Shown piece after piece: positions 47,057-56,980 of a stretch of DNA of 64,000 nucleotides. The stretch is from Stereocaulon alpinum (Eukaryota > Ascomycota > Lecanoromycetes > Lecanorales > Stereocaulaceae). Made by a program: the position numbers and the translations under genes. The notes under the pieces were generated by a model that was given only the letters and a program-made list of their open reading frames with translations, searched no databases and had not been told where the DNA came from. The stretch is taken from positions 1,054,001 to 1,118,000 of the forward strand of contig JAEUBA010000001.1 in NCBI GenBank assembly GCA_018257865.1, in the 5' to 3' direction. The first letter of the stretch is position 1. Every line of letters begins with the position of its first letter.

Positions 47057-48004
47057 TCAGAACTCAAATCCGAGTTCCGAATCTAGCCTGGCAATCATTT
47101 CTTTATCGATAGCACTCCGTGGGAGTACTGGTAGGGATGGTGCCGAGGTAGGACGTGCCTGTACAGGTTGTAATTGTGGGGGATATGACTGTGTCGCATG
47201 TGTACTATATATGGACTGTACGTCTATGGTATTTGGCAGTATGGGATATGGTGGAGGTTGTATTGGGTTGAGTTGTGTAAGCGTGGCTGGTTCCTGCACG
47301 AATGGTACTGGTCTGGCATCTGGCAGTTGTTGTGAATCCGTGGGTACCACTCCCTCCTCTAGGGCATTCATTGGTGCCTGTACTTGCTGTGAGTCTTCCT
47401 GGGCTTGTGCCGATTGTGCGGTTTGTGCCGCTTGATCTGCCGTTGCTTTTTCAAGCTTTTCTAATGCTAGGAATTTGTCCCAATTGATCTTGCCATCTTT
47501 GAGGTCAAGCTCGCCCGGCCGTTCCCACTCGTAAGTCATCCAGTATCCTCGGCAGTGGGAGCGGCGAATGTCAAGCTCATCACTAATATGGCCCCACGAC
47601 ATAACCTCCGCCTTCCTTTTTAGAAGAACAGCTCTTTTCCCAGACTCCATCTTCCACCGACTCCGTTCTTCGCTGCAAACAGAGTCACGCTTTTCTTTGT
47701 CCCAGAATTTCATGCCATCAGGTTTCCTCATTTTATTCCATTGATGGTACAGAGACAATAGTGTGCGGTCCGGGAAACAGAAGAGGATGCGTTGATGGAT
47801 TGCTATGGAAATGGTGTCCTCGCCCAAGTCCCCAAGCTTACTAAGGAGCGCCATAAGCAGCTCTTTCTCAATATGGGTCCATGCGCACCTCTCTTCCATT
47901 GACATTCTTGGTTGCCGGAGGACTTCTTGGGTGGTGGATGAGGACGGATGCTGGCTATAATACTGTTTGGACGACGATAGTTGTAGAAAAGGTAGATGCT
48001 GCAT
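47057..48004 (-). CDS. Myb/SANT-like DNA-binding domain protein
   Basis: Single-exon, 315 aa. After a Ser/Gln-rich leader, residues ~40-95 (CAWTHIEKELLMALLSKLGD...LYHQWNKMRK) read as a Myb/SANT-like helix bundle with the conserved aromatic spacing. A second basic region at ~105-150 (RKAEVMSWGHISDELDIRRS, then HCRGYWMTYEW) resembles a further Myb-like helix-turn-helix. The C-terminal half is Gln/Ala/Pro-rich (QAAQTAQSAQAQEDSQQ), as in many fungal transcription factors, and ends in RLDSELGFEF. It is probably a transcription regulator; targets unknown. Confidence 0.7.
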   Translation of the reverse strand: MQHLPFLQLSSSKQYYSQHPSSSTTQEVLRQPRMSMEERCAWTHIEKELLMALLSKLGDLGEDTISIAIHQRILFCFPDRTLLSLYHQWNKMRKPDGMKFWDKEKRDSVCSEERSRWKMESGKRAVLLKRKAEVMSWGHISDELDIRRSHCRGYWMTYEWERPGELDLKDGKINWDKFLALEKLEKATADQAAQTAQSAQAQEDSQQVQAPMNALEEGVVPTDSQQLPDARPVPFVQEPATLTQLNPIQPPPYPILPNTIDVQSIYSTHATQSYPPQLQPVQARPTSAPSLPVLPRSAIDKEMIARLDSELGFEF

Positions 48005-48780
48005 GAAGAAGAAGAGAATGTGCCGGCTAGAGGTAAGTATTTCAAGGACAAGAAGCTACTGCCAGAGGCAGATGTCGCAAAAACGGGAAGCTGCAGCCCT
48101 CTTGCTGTTTCGACGGTGACCAGCACAAAATACGCCTTTCAACCCATCCACCTTTCGGACCGCTAGGACAAGGTCGCTAATTTCTCAAGGGTACAATTGC
48201 AGAAAGGTTGCACCTCAGCCATCACATACAGCAGTCTCAGTCCTAATCGGAAGGATTCATAGTGGTAGGCCTTGCCTAGCAAGCACGAAAGTGCACTTAC
48301 CTCAACAATCAACGGACTCGGTCGGTGCTTGCATTTAGCTGGGAATTTCTTCGAACCCAGGACTGAGTTGAGAGGAACATGCCAAATGCGCTCGTATCCA
48401 GCCAGGGCCAATAACAACGCATTCCATCAAATTCCATCAAATTCCTTGGTGTGTTGCGGATACCGCTGAACAGTTTTCGGAAATGGCAACTTTCAAGTCC
48501 AAGAAATGCCAGCCTTCACATTCATAGCTTGCACGGTTGGAGCTTGCTTGTTCCGAAGAGTTGCCGGATAGAGCTACTGTGTAGCATCATTGTCATTCAT
48601 ACCAGTCTCCCTAGCTAAGCAAGCATTTGGAAGCATTTAGTGTGTCACCATCATGTCCCAAACCTTCCGAGTCGAAGATGCTTCTAGCATTAGCGTCAAC
48701 GCCATCATGCGCCTTGCTACCCTCATAATCCATGTCTATGATCTATAATGATTCGCAGACCTCTTCCATTTTCTCAGCAT
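48005..48780. other. Intergenic
   Basis: About 775 bp between the Myb-like start and the FEN1 stop. It contains a short direct repeat of ATTCCATCAA near 48420-48440. No gene seen. Confidence 0.35.
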
Positions 48781-50126
48781 CTAAGCGGTCCCCCTGGGCT
48801 TCGCTTTTGCGTCTTTCTTTGCCTTGGCCTCAACTTTCTGCTTCTTCTTGCTCTCCGCACGCTTCTCTTCATTCTTCCGCTTCAAACTAGCAACTTCATC
48901 ATCGGTCTTCTGTACCGGCTTGAAGAACCCTTCTAAACGAGCCTGCTGTGCCGTCTTCAAGTTCTTGTTCAGCCTCTGCGCCGCATTTCGTACTCTATCC
49001 TCGCTGAAGCCTTTCTCTGTCACCAAGAACTTGACTAGACCTTCGACGTCTGGCGCATTCCACTTGAAGTCGCACTCAGGGTAATCAGCGGGGCGGACTT
49101 CAGGATCGAAAAACAATTCCCTAGCGTCTTTGTAAGGCCAGTCGTCCGGAAGGGTATACCTATGTTTTGGATCATTCTGTATGAAATCAACGACCTTCTC
49201 AAGACTCCCATGCTCTCGGATCAAATTTACGGCTGTGGAGGGTCCGATCTTCGGGATAGGATCAACGTAGTCACAGCCAAGCAGAATGCAGAGGTCGACG
49301 AATTGTTTACGGTCCATGGCCAGGCCAGCTAGGACGCGATCGAGGAAAAACTCTTGGATAGGTTCCTTTTTTTGTTCGCTGAATGTGAGGTGACGTAATA
49401 GGATGGGGGAGTCGAAGCAGAGCGTGTCCATGTCCTCAGATGCGGCAGCGTAGACTTTACCTGCTCGCGCTAGAACAGCACATTGTGCTTCTGCTTCGGT
49501 GGGGGCAACGATGTATGGGACGCCCATGAGCGTGAGAAGTCTCTTGCATTCGTCATTGTGCTCTCTTGTAACCCTAACCGTACGCCTTGAGAACTTCTCC
49601 ACCTCTTCTGCTGTGCCTGTTTCTTTCGCCTCTTCGGCTGCTTCGGTAGCTTCAGCCTTTCTTGCAAACCGTTTTGCCAACTCGCCGGATTTTAGCTTTG
49701 GTGGAGCACCATCGAAGACATAAAGTGGTTTGATGCCGTTGTCGACAATACGTAGAGTGCGGTAGAACATGCCCATAAGATGTGAGGTCGTTTCGCCTTC
49801 TTCATTCATAAGCTGTTGGCCATCGTTCCCGCGTACAGCAACGAGGAAACTGTATATGCTCATGGAGCTGGGCAATTCGTATTGTCAGGTCGTGATAATC
49901 TATAGACGAGGGAAGTACATACGCATCCTATATCATCTGTCAGTACTCTATATGTGAGAGATTAGGGAGGGTCTCACAATGGCAACTTTCCTGCCAAAGT
50001 GGTTCTTAATCTCGCCAACTTTAATGGCATCTGGGGCGTGATCTTTAATGACCTGAGCAAGCTCTGACAGCTATCAGCGCGACTACGCGTGAATGGACGA
50101 GACAGTACCCACGCTTGATACCCATA
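48781..50126 (-). CDS. RAD27: Flap endonuclease 1 (FEN1/Rad27)
   Basis: Cleaves 5' flaps in Okazaki-fragment maturation and long-patch base excision repair. CDS is complement(join(48781..49867,49923..49927,49978..50063,50114..50126)), 396 aa, the usual FEN1 length. The spliced start is MGIKQLAQVIKDHAPDAI, then GRKVAIDASMSIYSFL. Active-site acidic residues are present: Asp34, VFDGAPPKLK, PTEAEAQCAVLA, AASEDMDTLCF and LLGCDYVDPIPKIGP (H2TH). The PCNA-binding PIP box is QQARLEGFFKPV, followed by a Lys-rich tail. The gene needs a 13-nt first exon and a 5-nt third exon; the latter encodes Asp34 and two bases of Ala35. All three introns (50-55 nt) are GT-AG. Confidence 0.96.
49923..49927 (-). other. 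5-nt micro-exon of FEN1 encoding Asp34
   Basis: Sequence GATGC, flanked by ATATAG upstream and GTATGT downstream on the minus strand. Preceding exons total 99 nt (33 codons), so GAT is codon 34, the conserved metal-binding Asp of the DAS motif. Confidence 0.85.
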
Positions 50127-51079
50127 TTGAATGTGCTGTCTGTTGAGGTTTGGGCTGCTGCTTGCAAGCTGTATCAACGCTACAATTAAATTGAAAGCGC
50201 GAAGTGACGCGGATAGTTTTTTATTTTAGCGCTTGGAATACGAAATTACTCTAATGGTATTGATCGGTAATTTTCAGAACAATTCGATGGCTGCTTAGAC
50301 TGCAGCCTCGATGTCTGGATCCAGGGGACTTCCCATGTTTCAAATCCAACAAGGCTAAGCTATTGCATAATTTGAGAATCCGTTGAAAGAATAAGGAGGG
50401 TTGGGCTAAATTGAGAATTCCCAGCGTGAGGAGCGAGACGGAAATCTAAAGCTAATATAAGGACAGAGCATGTTCCCTGGCTGCAATATAGTTTTCTCTT
50501 TATTAGCGTGATTGTTCGTGCATAGGCGCCAAGCATAAACAATATTTACATACTCTTCGGGGGGAGGAAAAACAAGGTATAGTCGCCCAGGCGCCTTGAA
50601 GGCATGAACTGCTCACACAAAATTGTATGTGCTATATAACTTTTTTTCCTTAGACTACCCGAGGGCAGCAACAAAACCTTCGCTGACTTAGCGCGTACTC
50701 ACGAAATTTATGCCTGAAACCGGAGTACGCTAAGGTATCTTGAACCAAACGCGATGCATACGCATGCCTTATCTTAGCGTGGATCTTATCTAGAGTGGTG
50801 ACAAGGATGCCAAGACTAACTGCACTCCCCTATCACTCCACTTTCTGTGACGACGAATTCTTATTTCTTTACCAAGAAGCTCATCTTCTCTACCACCAAG
50901 TCTCTCGGCCCTCGACCTAGACTAGTACCCTCAAAGGTCTTTCCTATCACACGACTGTCTTTCTTTTTGTTTGAATCTTCTCACATCCACTGCACTGAGG
51001 CATCGAACCAACAGCCTTAGCCATCTACCTAATCGCTTTGCTCATCAATCATCCAAGCATAAATCAGAAGAGTTTCTTC
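50127..51079. promoter_or_regulatory. Divergent promoter region of FEN1 and the F-box gene
   Basis: About 950 bp. It contains T-runs at about 50216-50230 and 50641-50650 and a pyrimidine-rich stretch at 50840-51000, before the + strand ATG. An MCB-type ACGCGT-like hexamer was not obvious in the proximal region. Confidence 0.4.
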
Positions 51080-52129
51080 ATGTCTTCTGAGACTGGAAGA
51101 CCTCTGGCAATATCGCTGATGCCGATGGAAATTGTATTGATGATCGCTTGCAACCTGCCTCCTAGCAGTCGAGCTTCACTTGCACTCACCTGCAAGCATT
51201 TCTGGAATGCAATACCCAGCCATATGGCGACTGCATCGTTATCATTTGATAACCCAGAACGTCTATGTCTCGGAATACCAACAGAATTGCCTTCAAATTT
51301 TCAGGAGTCAACGATGAGCGATCCGCAGATATTCCAACGAGAAAGATGGGAATTTCTCCGGCTATTAGAGAGAGATATTTCTGATAGATGGCTGCTCTGC
51401 TTCGATTGTTTCATACTTCACCCACCTCATGCGTTTGTCAAACCCAAGACAACGCTTGTGCCTTGGCTCAAGCGTTGTGGTGGACTTCTTGATTCTCAGG
51501 GTCCTCCAAGAAGTTGCCGTCATCTTTCACGCGCGACACCGAACCAAGAAGCTGGCTCCTCCTCACTAAGTGGGGTCGTTGATATTTGTCCTTGTGTTCA
51601 CATGACGCCAGCGAAAAGGGACCGCATTCAAGGTTTGCGCAATGAACTTATCCAGAATGGACCTCATGGGCGGAACACACGTTATGGGCATACATGTCTA
51701 CAGGTCTATGGCGACATCGAGCTAAGAATCACTTTGACCCCTTTTTTATACGAGGAAGACGGCGAACTCGGCTTTCGCTTCCGCTATCGCCGTATGAGCC
51801 CTGTCGACTCCTCGAGTATTTGTCCTAGGATGTTGTGCCCACATATATCTTTGGATACCTTGATCAAGACTTTCTCGCAATGTCGAGATCTGCACTCAGA
51901 GAATGTCGTTTGTGCAAGATGCAAAGGGCTTCAACATTGTCCGGAATGCCGCACGACTGTGTTCGGGTTCTTCAAGGATACTGAATCTACCGGCGGAATG
52001 ATTGCATATTTTGTCAGTCTTGAACGACGATTAGATAAGAAGCTCTGGAACAAGCACATAGTGTTTCCTTTCGCAAGGCAGAGGCAGTATGAATCGGTAC
52101 GAACCCGGCCAGGTTGGAAGCTATGGTAG
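51080..52129 (+). CDS. F-box domain protein
   Basis: Single-exon, 349 aa from ATG 51080. Residues ~9-48 (LAISLMPMEIVLMIACNLPP, SSRASLALTCKHFWNAI) form an F-box, the Skp1-binding motif of SCF ubiquitin ligases. The remaining ~300 residues include a Cys-containing region (WLLCFDCFILHPPHAF, CGGLLD, RSCRH, ICPCVHMTPAKRDRI) seen in many fungal F-box proteins of this type, and a C-terminal Cys cluster (VCARCKGLQHCPECRTT) that could bind zinc. Substrate unknown. The frame extends upstream without an ATG. Confidence 0.85.
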   Translation: MSSETGRPLAISLMPMEIVLMIACNLPPSSRASLALTCKHFWNAIPSHMATASLSFDNPERLCLGIPTELPSNFQESTMSDPQIFQRERWEFLRLLERDISDRWLLCFDCFILHPPHAFVKPKTTLVPWLKRCGGLLDSQGPPRSCRHLSRATPNQEAGSSSLSGVVDICPCVHMTPAKRDRIQGLRNELIQNGPHGRNTRYGHTCLQVYGDIELRITLTPFLYEEDGELGFRFRYRRMSPVDSSSICPRMLCPHISLDTLIKTFSQCRDLHSENVVCARCKGLQHCPECRTTVFGFFKDTESTGGMIAYFVSLERRLDKKLWNKHIVFPFARQRQYESVRTRPGWKLW

Positions 52130-53260
52130 TTGGATGGGAAGCAGCACGGAATCGCCTGATTCATCACAGTACCCAAGGGACGCCCTTTCTTGGGACAATG
52201 ACTTGGGAAAATGACGCGAGGTCTTTAATGGGTCCTACTGCACGAACCTGTTATTCAGTTTAAGCAAAGTATACCTTAGATACAGCAGTGCACAGGATTC
52301 CTTATTCTATCATGATCTCAAGTTGAACCCGCGCCAGGAGTCTGTAGTAATGTTGCGTATGAATTGGTAGAAGGCTTCACCGGAGCTGCATCCCCCGATC
52401 ATCCTTCTCGTCGATTTGAATAGGTGGCCACTGCTGTTAAGAGCGTGGAGCTTGCACTTTTTTCCGAGTCGTGGTTGCCCGATTCGTTGTGCCAAGCGCC
52501 TGACATAGGCGCTGAAAGAGCATTCACAAACATCGCCGCCCGCTTTCGTTTCTTTCCTCTTCAGCTACAGCCATTATAAACTAGGGTGCAAGAGCATCAG
52601 TGACATTCGAAATATGTTAGACAAAGCAGGTATTGTGGCTGTGTCAATAGGTGGTATGTAAATCTCGCATCGATCCCTGCCTTTTCAGCATTGTGTATGG
52701 AGTCGCGAGACGGTCTCGGTGGAACGAATTTTAGAGCTCTGTTCACATTCCTTAAAGAGTACTGCTGACTCCGAAGTCTACGTAGTACCATCGGTGACAA
52801 TAGCGTTCTTGAGCTTTTTGTTCGGTCGACCTATCACAGTTCTCTGGGATAGGTACTTGAAGCGTCGCGGTTTGCTCCCGGCGGACGTGGAGAGTCAGAC
52901 GCCAACGGCTCTAAACTGTCAAGACAGGTCAAGTGGTGCGGAGGGGGGATCCAATCAAGGACTGGTGGATCCACCTTCTTCGGTGGATGGTGAAGCCAGT
53001 CCAGCGAGCGGTGAAACCATTCTTACCATAGAGTCGATGGAGAGTCGGACGTACTCTGATCCAGAAGCCCAGCTCCTGGCCCTCGTGGTCAGCGAGCGAA
53101 GGGCCTGGGGATTGGTACCCGAGGTTACACCGCCCTGCTCCCGTCTCCGGATGGGCCTGGCAGGGTGTCAAGAAGCTAGGACCCATTAGTGGGCTAGCAC
53201 CTCCTCCTACCCTTTCGAGGGACCAGGGAGGGGGTCCCCCCCAATCGTTCTATTAGGCTT
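52130..53260. other. Intergenic with one ATG-less open frame
   Basis: About 1.1 kb. A + strand frame at 52719-53189 is open for 156 codons but has no ATG near its start and no recognisable domain. No other feature. It leads into the tandem repeats downstream. Confidence 0.35.
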
Positions 53261-53261
53261 G

Positions 53262-53476
53262 GACGAAAGGCCTTAGGCATCAATACGGTCCTCGTTCGCG
53301 CGTCAACTAGGCAATCGTCACATTTGCTCCGACGAAGGACCTCGGTCATCAATACAGTCCTCAGTCCAGCGTTTATCAGGCTATTCTCTGCCCAGCTTTG
53401 ACGAAAGGCCTTGCCCATCAATGCCCTTCTCGATTCAGCATTTTATCAGGCTATTCTCAGGCCCAGCCTCGCGGCT
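53262..53476. repeat. Diverged tandem repeat, ~69-bp unit, three copies
   Basis: Copies start at 53262, 53331 and 53400, each opening GACGAA(A/-)GG(C/A)CT, followed by CATCAAT and, in copies 2 and 3, TTTATCAGGCTATTCTC. A further partial copy (GACTAAAGGCCTCGCTCATC) lies at about 53709. On the minus strand the units translate to peptides such as RTVLMTEVLRRSKCDD and RTVLMPKAFRPS, but no gene frame is evident. Confidence 0.8.
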
Positions 53477-53954
53477 GACAAAAGGATCGAATCATTTGCT
53501 GGAATTGACCCCAATTGAAATGCACACTACTTCGCCATAAAGACATTCAGAGCATACAGTCGTATTACGGAGCTACAATTCGAATGGAGCGCTTACACCT
53601 TACGTGCAAAACTCAAGCCTGAAAGTGCAATGCCATTGCGTGAAATTGAACAGGAAAGACACCACCTTTGCGGGCGATTCAATTCTTTTGTCGCTAGCGA
53701 ACCAGCTTCGACTAAAGGCCTCGCTCATCAATAAGGTCCTCAATTCAAGCTACGCGAGATTCGAAAAGGCTGTCGTTCTGATCTGCATTGACCAGTACCA
53801 CCAAATTATCAACGAGGATACTCGTTCGACATGTCCCACCATCTGAAAAACAGCTACTCAGGTCAGAGCGCTATGGGAACGACGGTTCACCCACAACGCC
53901 GATTCCTCATCGCCATAAGATTGCGCCCTTTGAGCTCATCGATCACCGCCAGAG

Positions 53955-54440
53955 ACAATCCAATCCATGATGAAGCTACCAGACCACAGTCCATCGCTTT
54001 CGATCATTGTCTAGGCTTATAATCGACTGCAACTCACTATGCCCCGACGAGAATACCGCTCACATCGATCACCATGTGGAATATTAGAGCCAATCTGTCA
54101 CGGATCTACGAGACCATGAAATACGTCCGTCGACCATTGTCTGATTTACACATCAGTTGACGCCAATTCAATCAAAGGTCCAAGGCCACAACTCGAGCCA
54201 ATCCATTACGAAGCTACGAGACCGTACTTCATACCATCTATCATCATCTGAGATCATCGTCAACGCCAATTGGTTACAAGAGTGAGAAGACCACAATTCT
54301 TTCCGATCAGCTCTAATCTCCGGAACAGTGATACGTACGATCGATCTTCGTCGAACGTTACAGCTAGAGCCTATCCACTTCCAAGCCAAGACTACATATC
54401 AAGCCGTTGTCCTCACGCCAACCCGCTGTGACGTCCTGAC
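53955..54440. repeat. Second diverged tandem repeat, ~108-bp unit
   Basis: Copies starting at 54087 and 54195 share GAGCCAATC, CTACGAGACC, ATCAGTTGACGCCAATT / ATCGTCAACGCCAATT and a trailing CCACAA. Weaker copies start near 53955 and 54367. Identity is partial, indicating age. No coding sense is visible. Confidence 0.55.
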
Positions 54441-55053
54441 ACTTCGAATGATACCAATCAAACATCATTCAGGACCGTGATTGAATTCAGCCAAGGCGAT
54501 GGAGCCTGATGCTACACTCCGAGCAGAGTCTGATTACGCTTTCGGGGTCAGGATTCACACCATCAATCATCATGTTCCATGAGACCATACTTGGAGCCAC
54601 TTAATTGAGAGGCTTGGAGGACTACGCTACGGGAAGGTCCTTCTGAAACACTGCACACAACGATCCAAACCATTGAATTAGCAAAGAGAGATACTCTTTG
54701 CCGCTGGTTTGGCATTAGCCCCTCAGTCTACTTGCAAACCGCAAGATGAGCTCTCGATATTGCCTGCTCTACGCACCCTGGACTCTCGATAAAATCCTTC
54801 ACACAGTACCAAATCCTCAACCCCTGAGTGGATGGCGTTCCACCCATCGAGAGGTTCAGAAGCACCTCTACTGCGCTCATATAAGCAAAGCGTGTATCAG
54901 CACCGTGATCGACGGGAAGAAGGCGGACTTGATCCTGGCCAATCGCCGACATACATATTTCAGGTCTGTCAATCAACCTGGCCTGCTAGATCAGCTCCAA
55001 TGTCCTCTTGTGTCGCTCCAAACGAGTCAGAAGGGAATGATCGGTCAGCGTGA
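54441..55053. other. Intergenic with a weak ATG-initiated frame
   Basis: A 106-codon frame begins at ATG 54746 (MSSRYCLLYAPWTLDKILHT) and ends at about 55066. It has no recognised domain and is not in frame with the next open region. Otherwise nothing. Confidence 0.25.
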
Positions 55054-55386
55054 AAACAGAGTGTAGCTACAGGTTGGAGTTCTGTACCACTTGCGTATAT
55101 TAGAGCTAAGGCCTCAAAAAAGAAGACAGAGTACACGCTCTCTAAAGAAGACATGCAGGCCCTTAGCGCCGGGAACGTCACCGCGGGGAACTTAACCGTC
55201 TATGCGCCTGCGGACGGGCAGCAGCCGGTATACTGGTTGTTCACGCAGCCGCAGTATGAAGGGGATGTGTGGGGTACGAGGGTCGGCGGAGGGGATGTGA
55301 TTAGCGGGCGGAAGAGTATGGCGCAGAGTGTTATATCTCGTGGTAGAGGGTGGGTGGAGTTATTTCTTGTTGCGTATACGAATTAA
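55054..55386 (+). CDS. Possible 3' part of an unrecognised gene
   Basis: The frame is open from 55054 to the stop at 55386, with its only ATG at 55153. Protein-like text includes IRAKASKKKTEYTLSKEDMQ, NVTAGNLTVYAPADGQQPVY, WLFTQPQYEGDVWGTRVGGG and WVELFLVAYTN. The aromatic/Gly pattern looks like a genuine beta-rich C-terminus, but no family is recognised and the upstream exon is not found. It may be a gene fragment in the repeat-rich tract. A 12-G run follows the stop. Confidence 0.35.
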   Translation, partial: KQSVATGWSSVPLAYIRAKASKKKTEYTLSKEDMQALSAGNVTAGNLTVYAPADGQQPVYWLFTQPQYEGDVWGTRVGGGDVISGRKSMAQSVISRGRGWVELFLVAYTN

Positions 55387-55388
55387 GA

Positions 55389-55400
55389 GGGGGGGGGGGG
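55389..55400. repeat. 12-bp G homopolymer
   Basis: Uninterrupted G run immediately after the stop codon of the preceding frame. G-rich DNA continues to about 55560. Confidence 0.8.
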
Positions 55401-55560
55401 CGTATGGGGAGGGGTCGTTGTCGAAAAGTGTGGCTGCTATCTGGGTTTTTTATGGGGGGGCGCAGTAGTGAATGGGGTCCGTGGGTGCAAGGACGGATAT
55501 TTGATTCGTGATAAGGGCGGTGGGCATGGAGGGCGGTGGGTTTTGACTTTGTGATACCCC

Positions 55561-56410
55561 TTTCCGCGGATGAGAAGACGTCCACGGTGAGCGCTTACAT
55601 TAGATTTTGATCAAGACGCTCGAGTATAGAATAATAGAGGCCTGTGAGACGGGAGAAATCTCCCGTAACACGCTGTTCCAATTCATTTCCCTCCATACCC
55701 CCTCCATCTGGGAGCGGGCAGCATCCGACAGTCGTGCTGACAATGTCAAATATAAAAAGATAATGAGCAACATAAATTACGCACAAATGGATAGTGCCAT
55801 GAGCTGCATCGCCAGGCAATCTCTCGTTTCACCTATCTAGTCGAAGCCTGCCTCATTGCAACAATCGTCTTTAAACTTGTCTCTGCCGGCAGGCAGCAAC
55901 AATACTCTATCAGAGAGACATTCTCCGGCAGATTTATTATCGATTCGATCGAATTCAAGGTACCGCATAAAGTCCACCACCAATCTACACGGGATATGCA
56001 GGAAGCTGCCGCGTAGAAATACCACATATGTACCGAGCTTTGGGCTCGGTTCACAAGGAACGGTCGAGTAAACCTGGTGGCTCTACAGCAGCACACCGGG
56101 AATACGTAGGAATAGCGAAGAGATAATACCTAAGGGACTATCGGAGTAATTGTACCGCTTAGCTTAGGAAAAGCTTAGGCGAGGTCTAGTATGGACAGGA
56201 ATATTAGTAATATTACTAAAGAGTAAAATACCGAGGTATAGTTATACTAAAAGGGAGTCCTACTCTAGGGATCGTAACAATAGCTAAAATTATGTGGGAG
56301 GGCAGTAGAAAAATACGAAACCACTACACCATTGTACCAGCGCCATTAGGAATCGAACCTAATATAATAAAGTATCAACTGCAAATAGCAGTAGGATGCC
56401 GAGGGTGGCT
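55561..56410. other. Gene-poor sequence with a tRNA-like B box
   Basis: Short frames only. AT-rich from about 56160 to 56300. On the minus strand GGTTCGATTCC at about 56348-56358 matches the RNA polymerase III B-box consensus, and TGGTGTAGTGG just beyond it (about 56323-56333) matches an A box. The order and spacing do not make one normal tRNA, so a tRNA-derived SINE fragment is possible. Confidence 0.35.
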
Positions 56411-56552
56411 CGTCATAGACAAAATAAAGTTCAATGTGAGCCCCGGAAGGCCCCTGGGAGCCGCCCCTAGCGCCACTTTCAAAGCTGTCTCGGGGAGGTG
56501 TTTTCGGGGCTTGTTTGGGGGCCTCAATTTGAACTTTATTTTGTTTATGACG
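56411..56552. mobile_element. 142-bp inverted-repeat (MITE/foldback-like) element
   Basis: Terminal arms 56411-56434 (CGTCATAGACAAAATAAAGT...) and 56529-56552 are reverse complements over 24 bp with one mismatch. The interior is GC-rich and also partly self-complementary (GAGCCCCGG versus TCGGGGCTT). No clear target-site duplication was found, so the mobile origin is inferred from structure only. It could equally form a long hairpin transcript. Confidence 0.6.
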
Positions 56553-56657
56553 TCGGCGGCGAGAGATAGGCTAAGCCAATATAGTACACCTTACCCGTTA
56601 AGGTAATTCACTCCCACACATACTACGCGCGAGGGAATGACGTCCTACTCGCAAAAC

Positions 56658-56669
56658 CCTAACCCTAAG
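56658..56669. repeat. Short telomere-type repeat (CCCTAA)x2
   Basis: CCCTAACCCTAA, two units of the common fungal telomere repeat, lies inside the repeat-rich tract. Two copies may be chance. Confidence 0.5.
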
Positions 56670-56980
56670 ACATCTCTAGAGCGCATCTCCAGCATACATA
56701 TCGCGACTTCGCACGCAAATCCCAACTCTCCCTCTGTAAAGATGTCTAGCTGAAGCTCGAACTCCTAGCGACTTTCTGAAGACAGACACAATTATGGTAA
56801 GCTTGATCCATGGGGCATCATCAATACAAAGTCTTTGGCTCTGACCGCATGCCCGAGGTCACCTCGGCTAATGAAGAACATGGAGACTACCGAATACTAG
56901 TATACTTGACCACTTAACGACAATTACATCTTTATTCTTTCCTCCATGAATTTTCCTTCTCTTCATTGTATATAGCCAAC

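Noticed and set aside
52719..53189. 156-codon + strand frame
   Set aside because: Begins at GTG, with its only ATG near the 3' end; no recognisable domain. Noted as open but not called.
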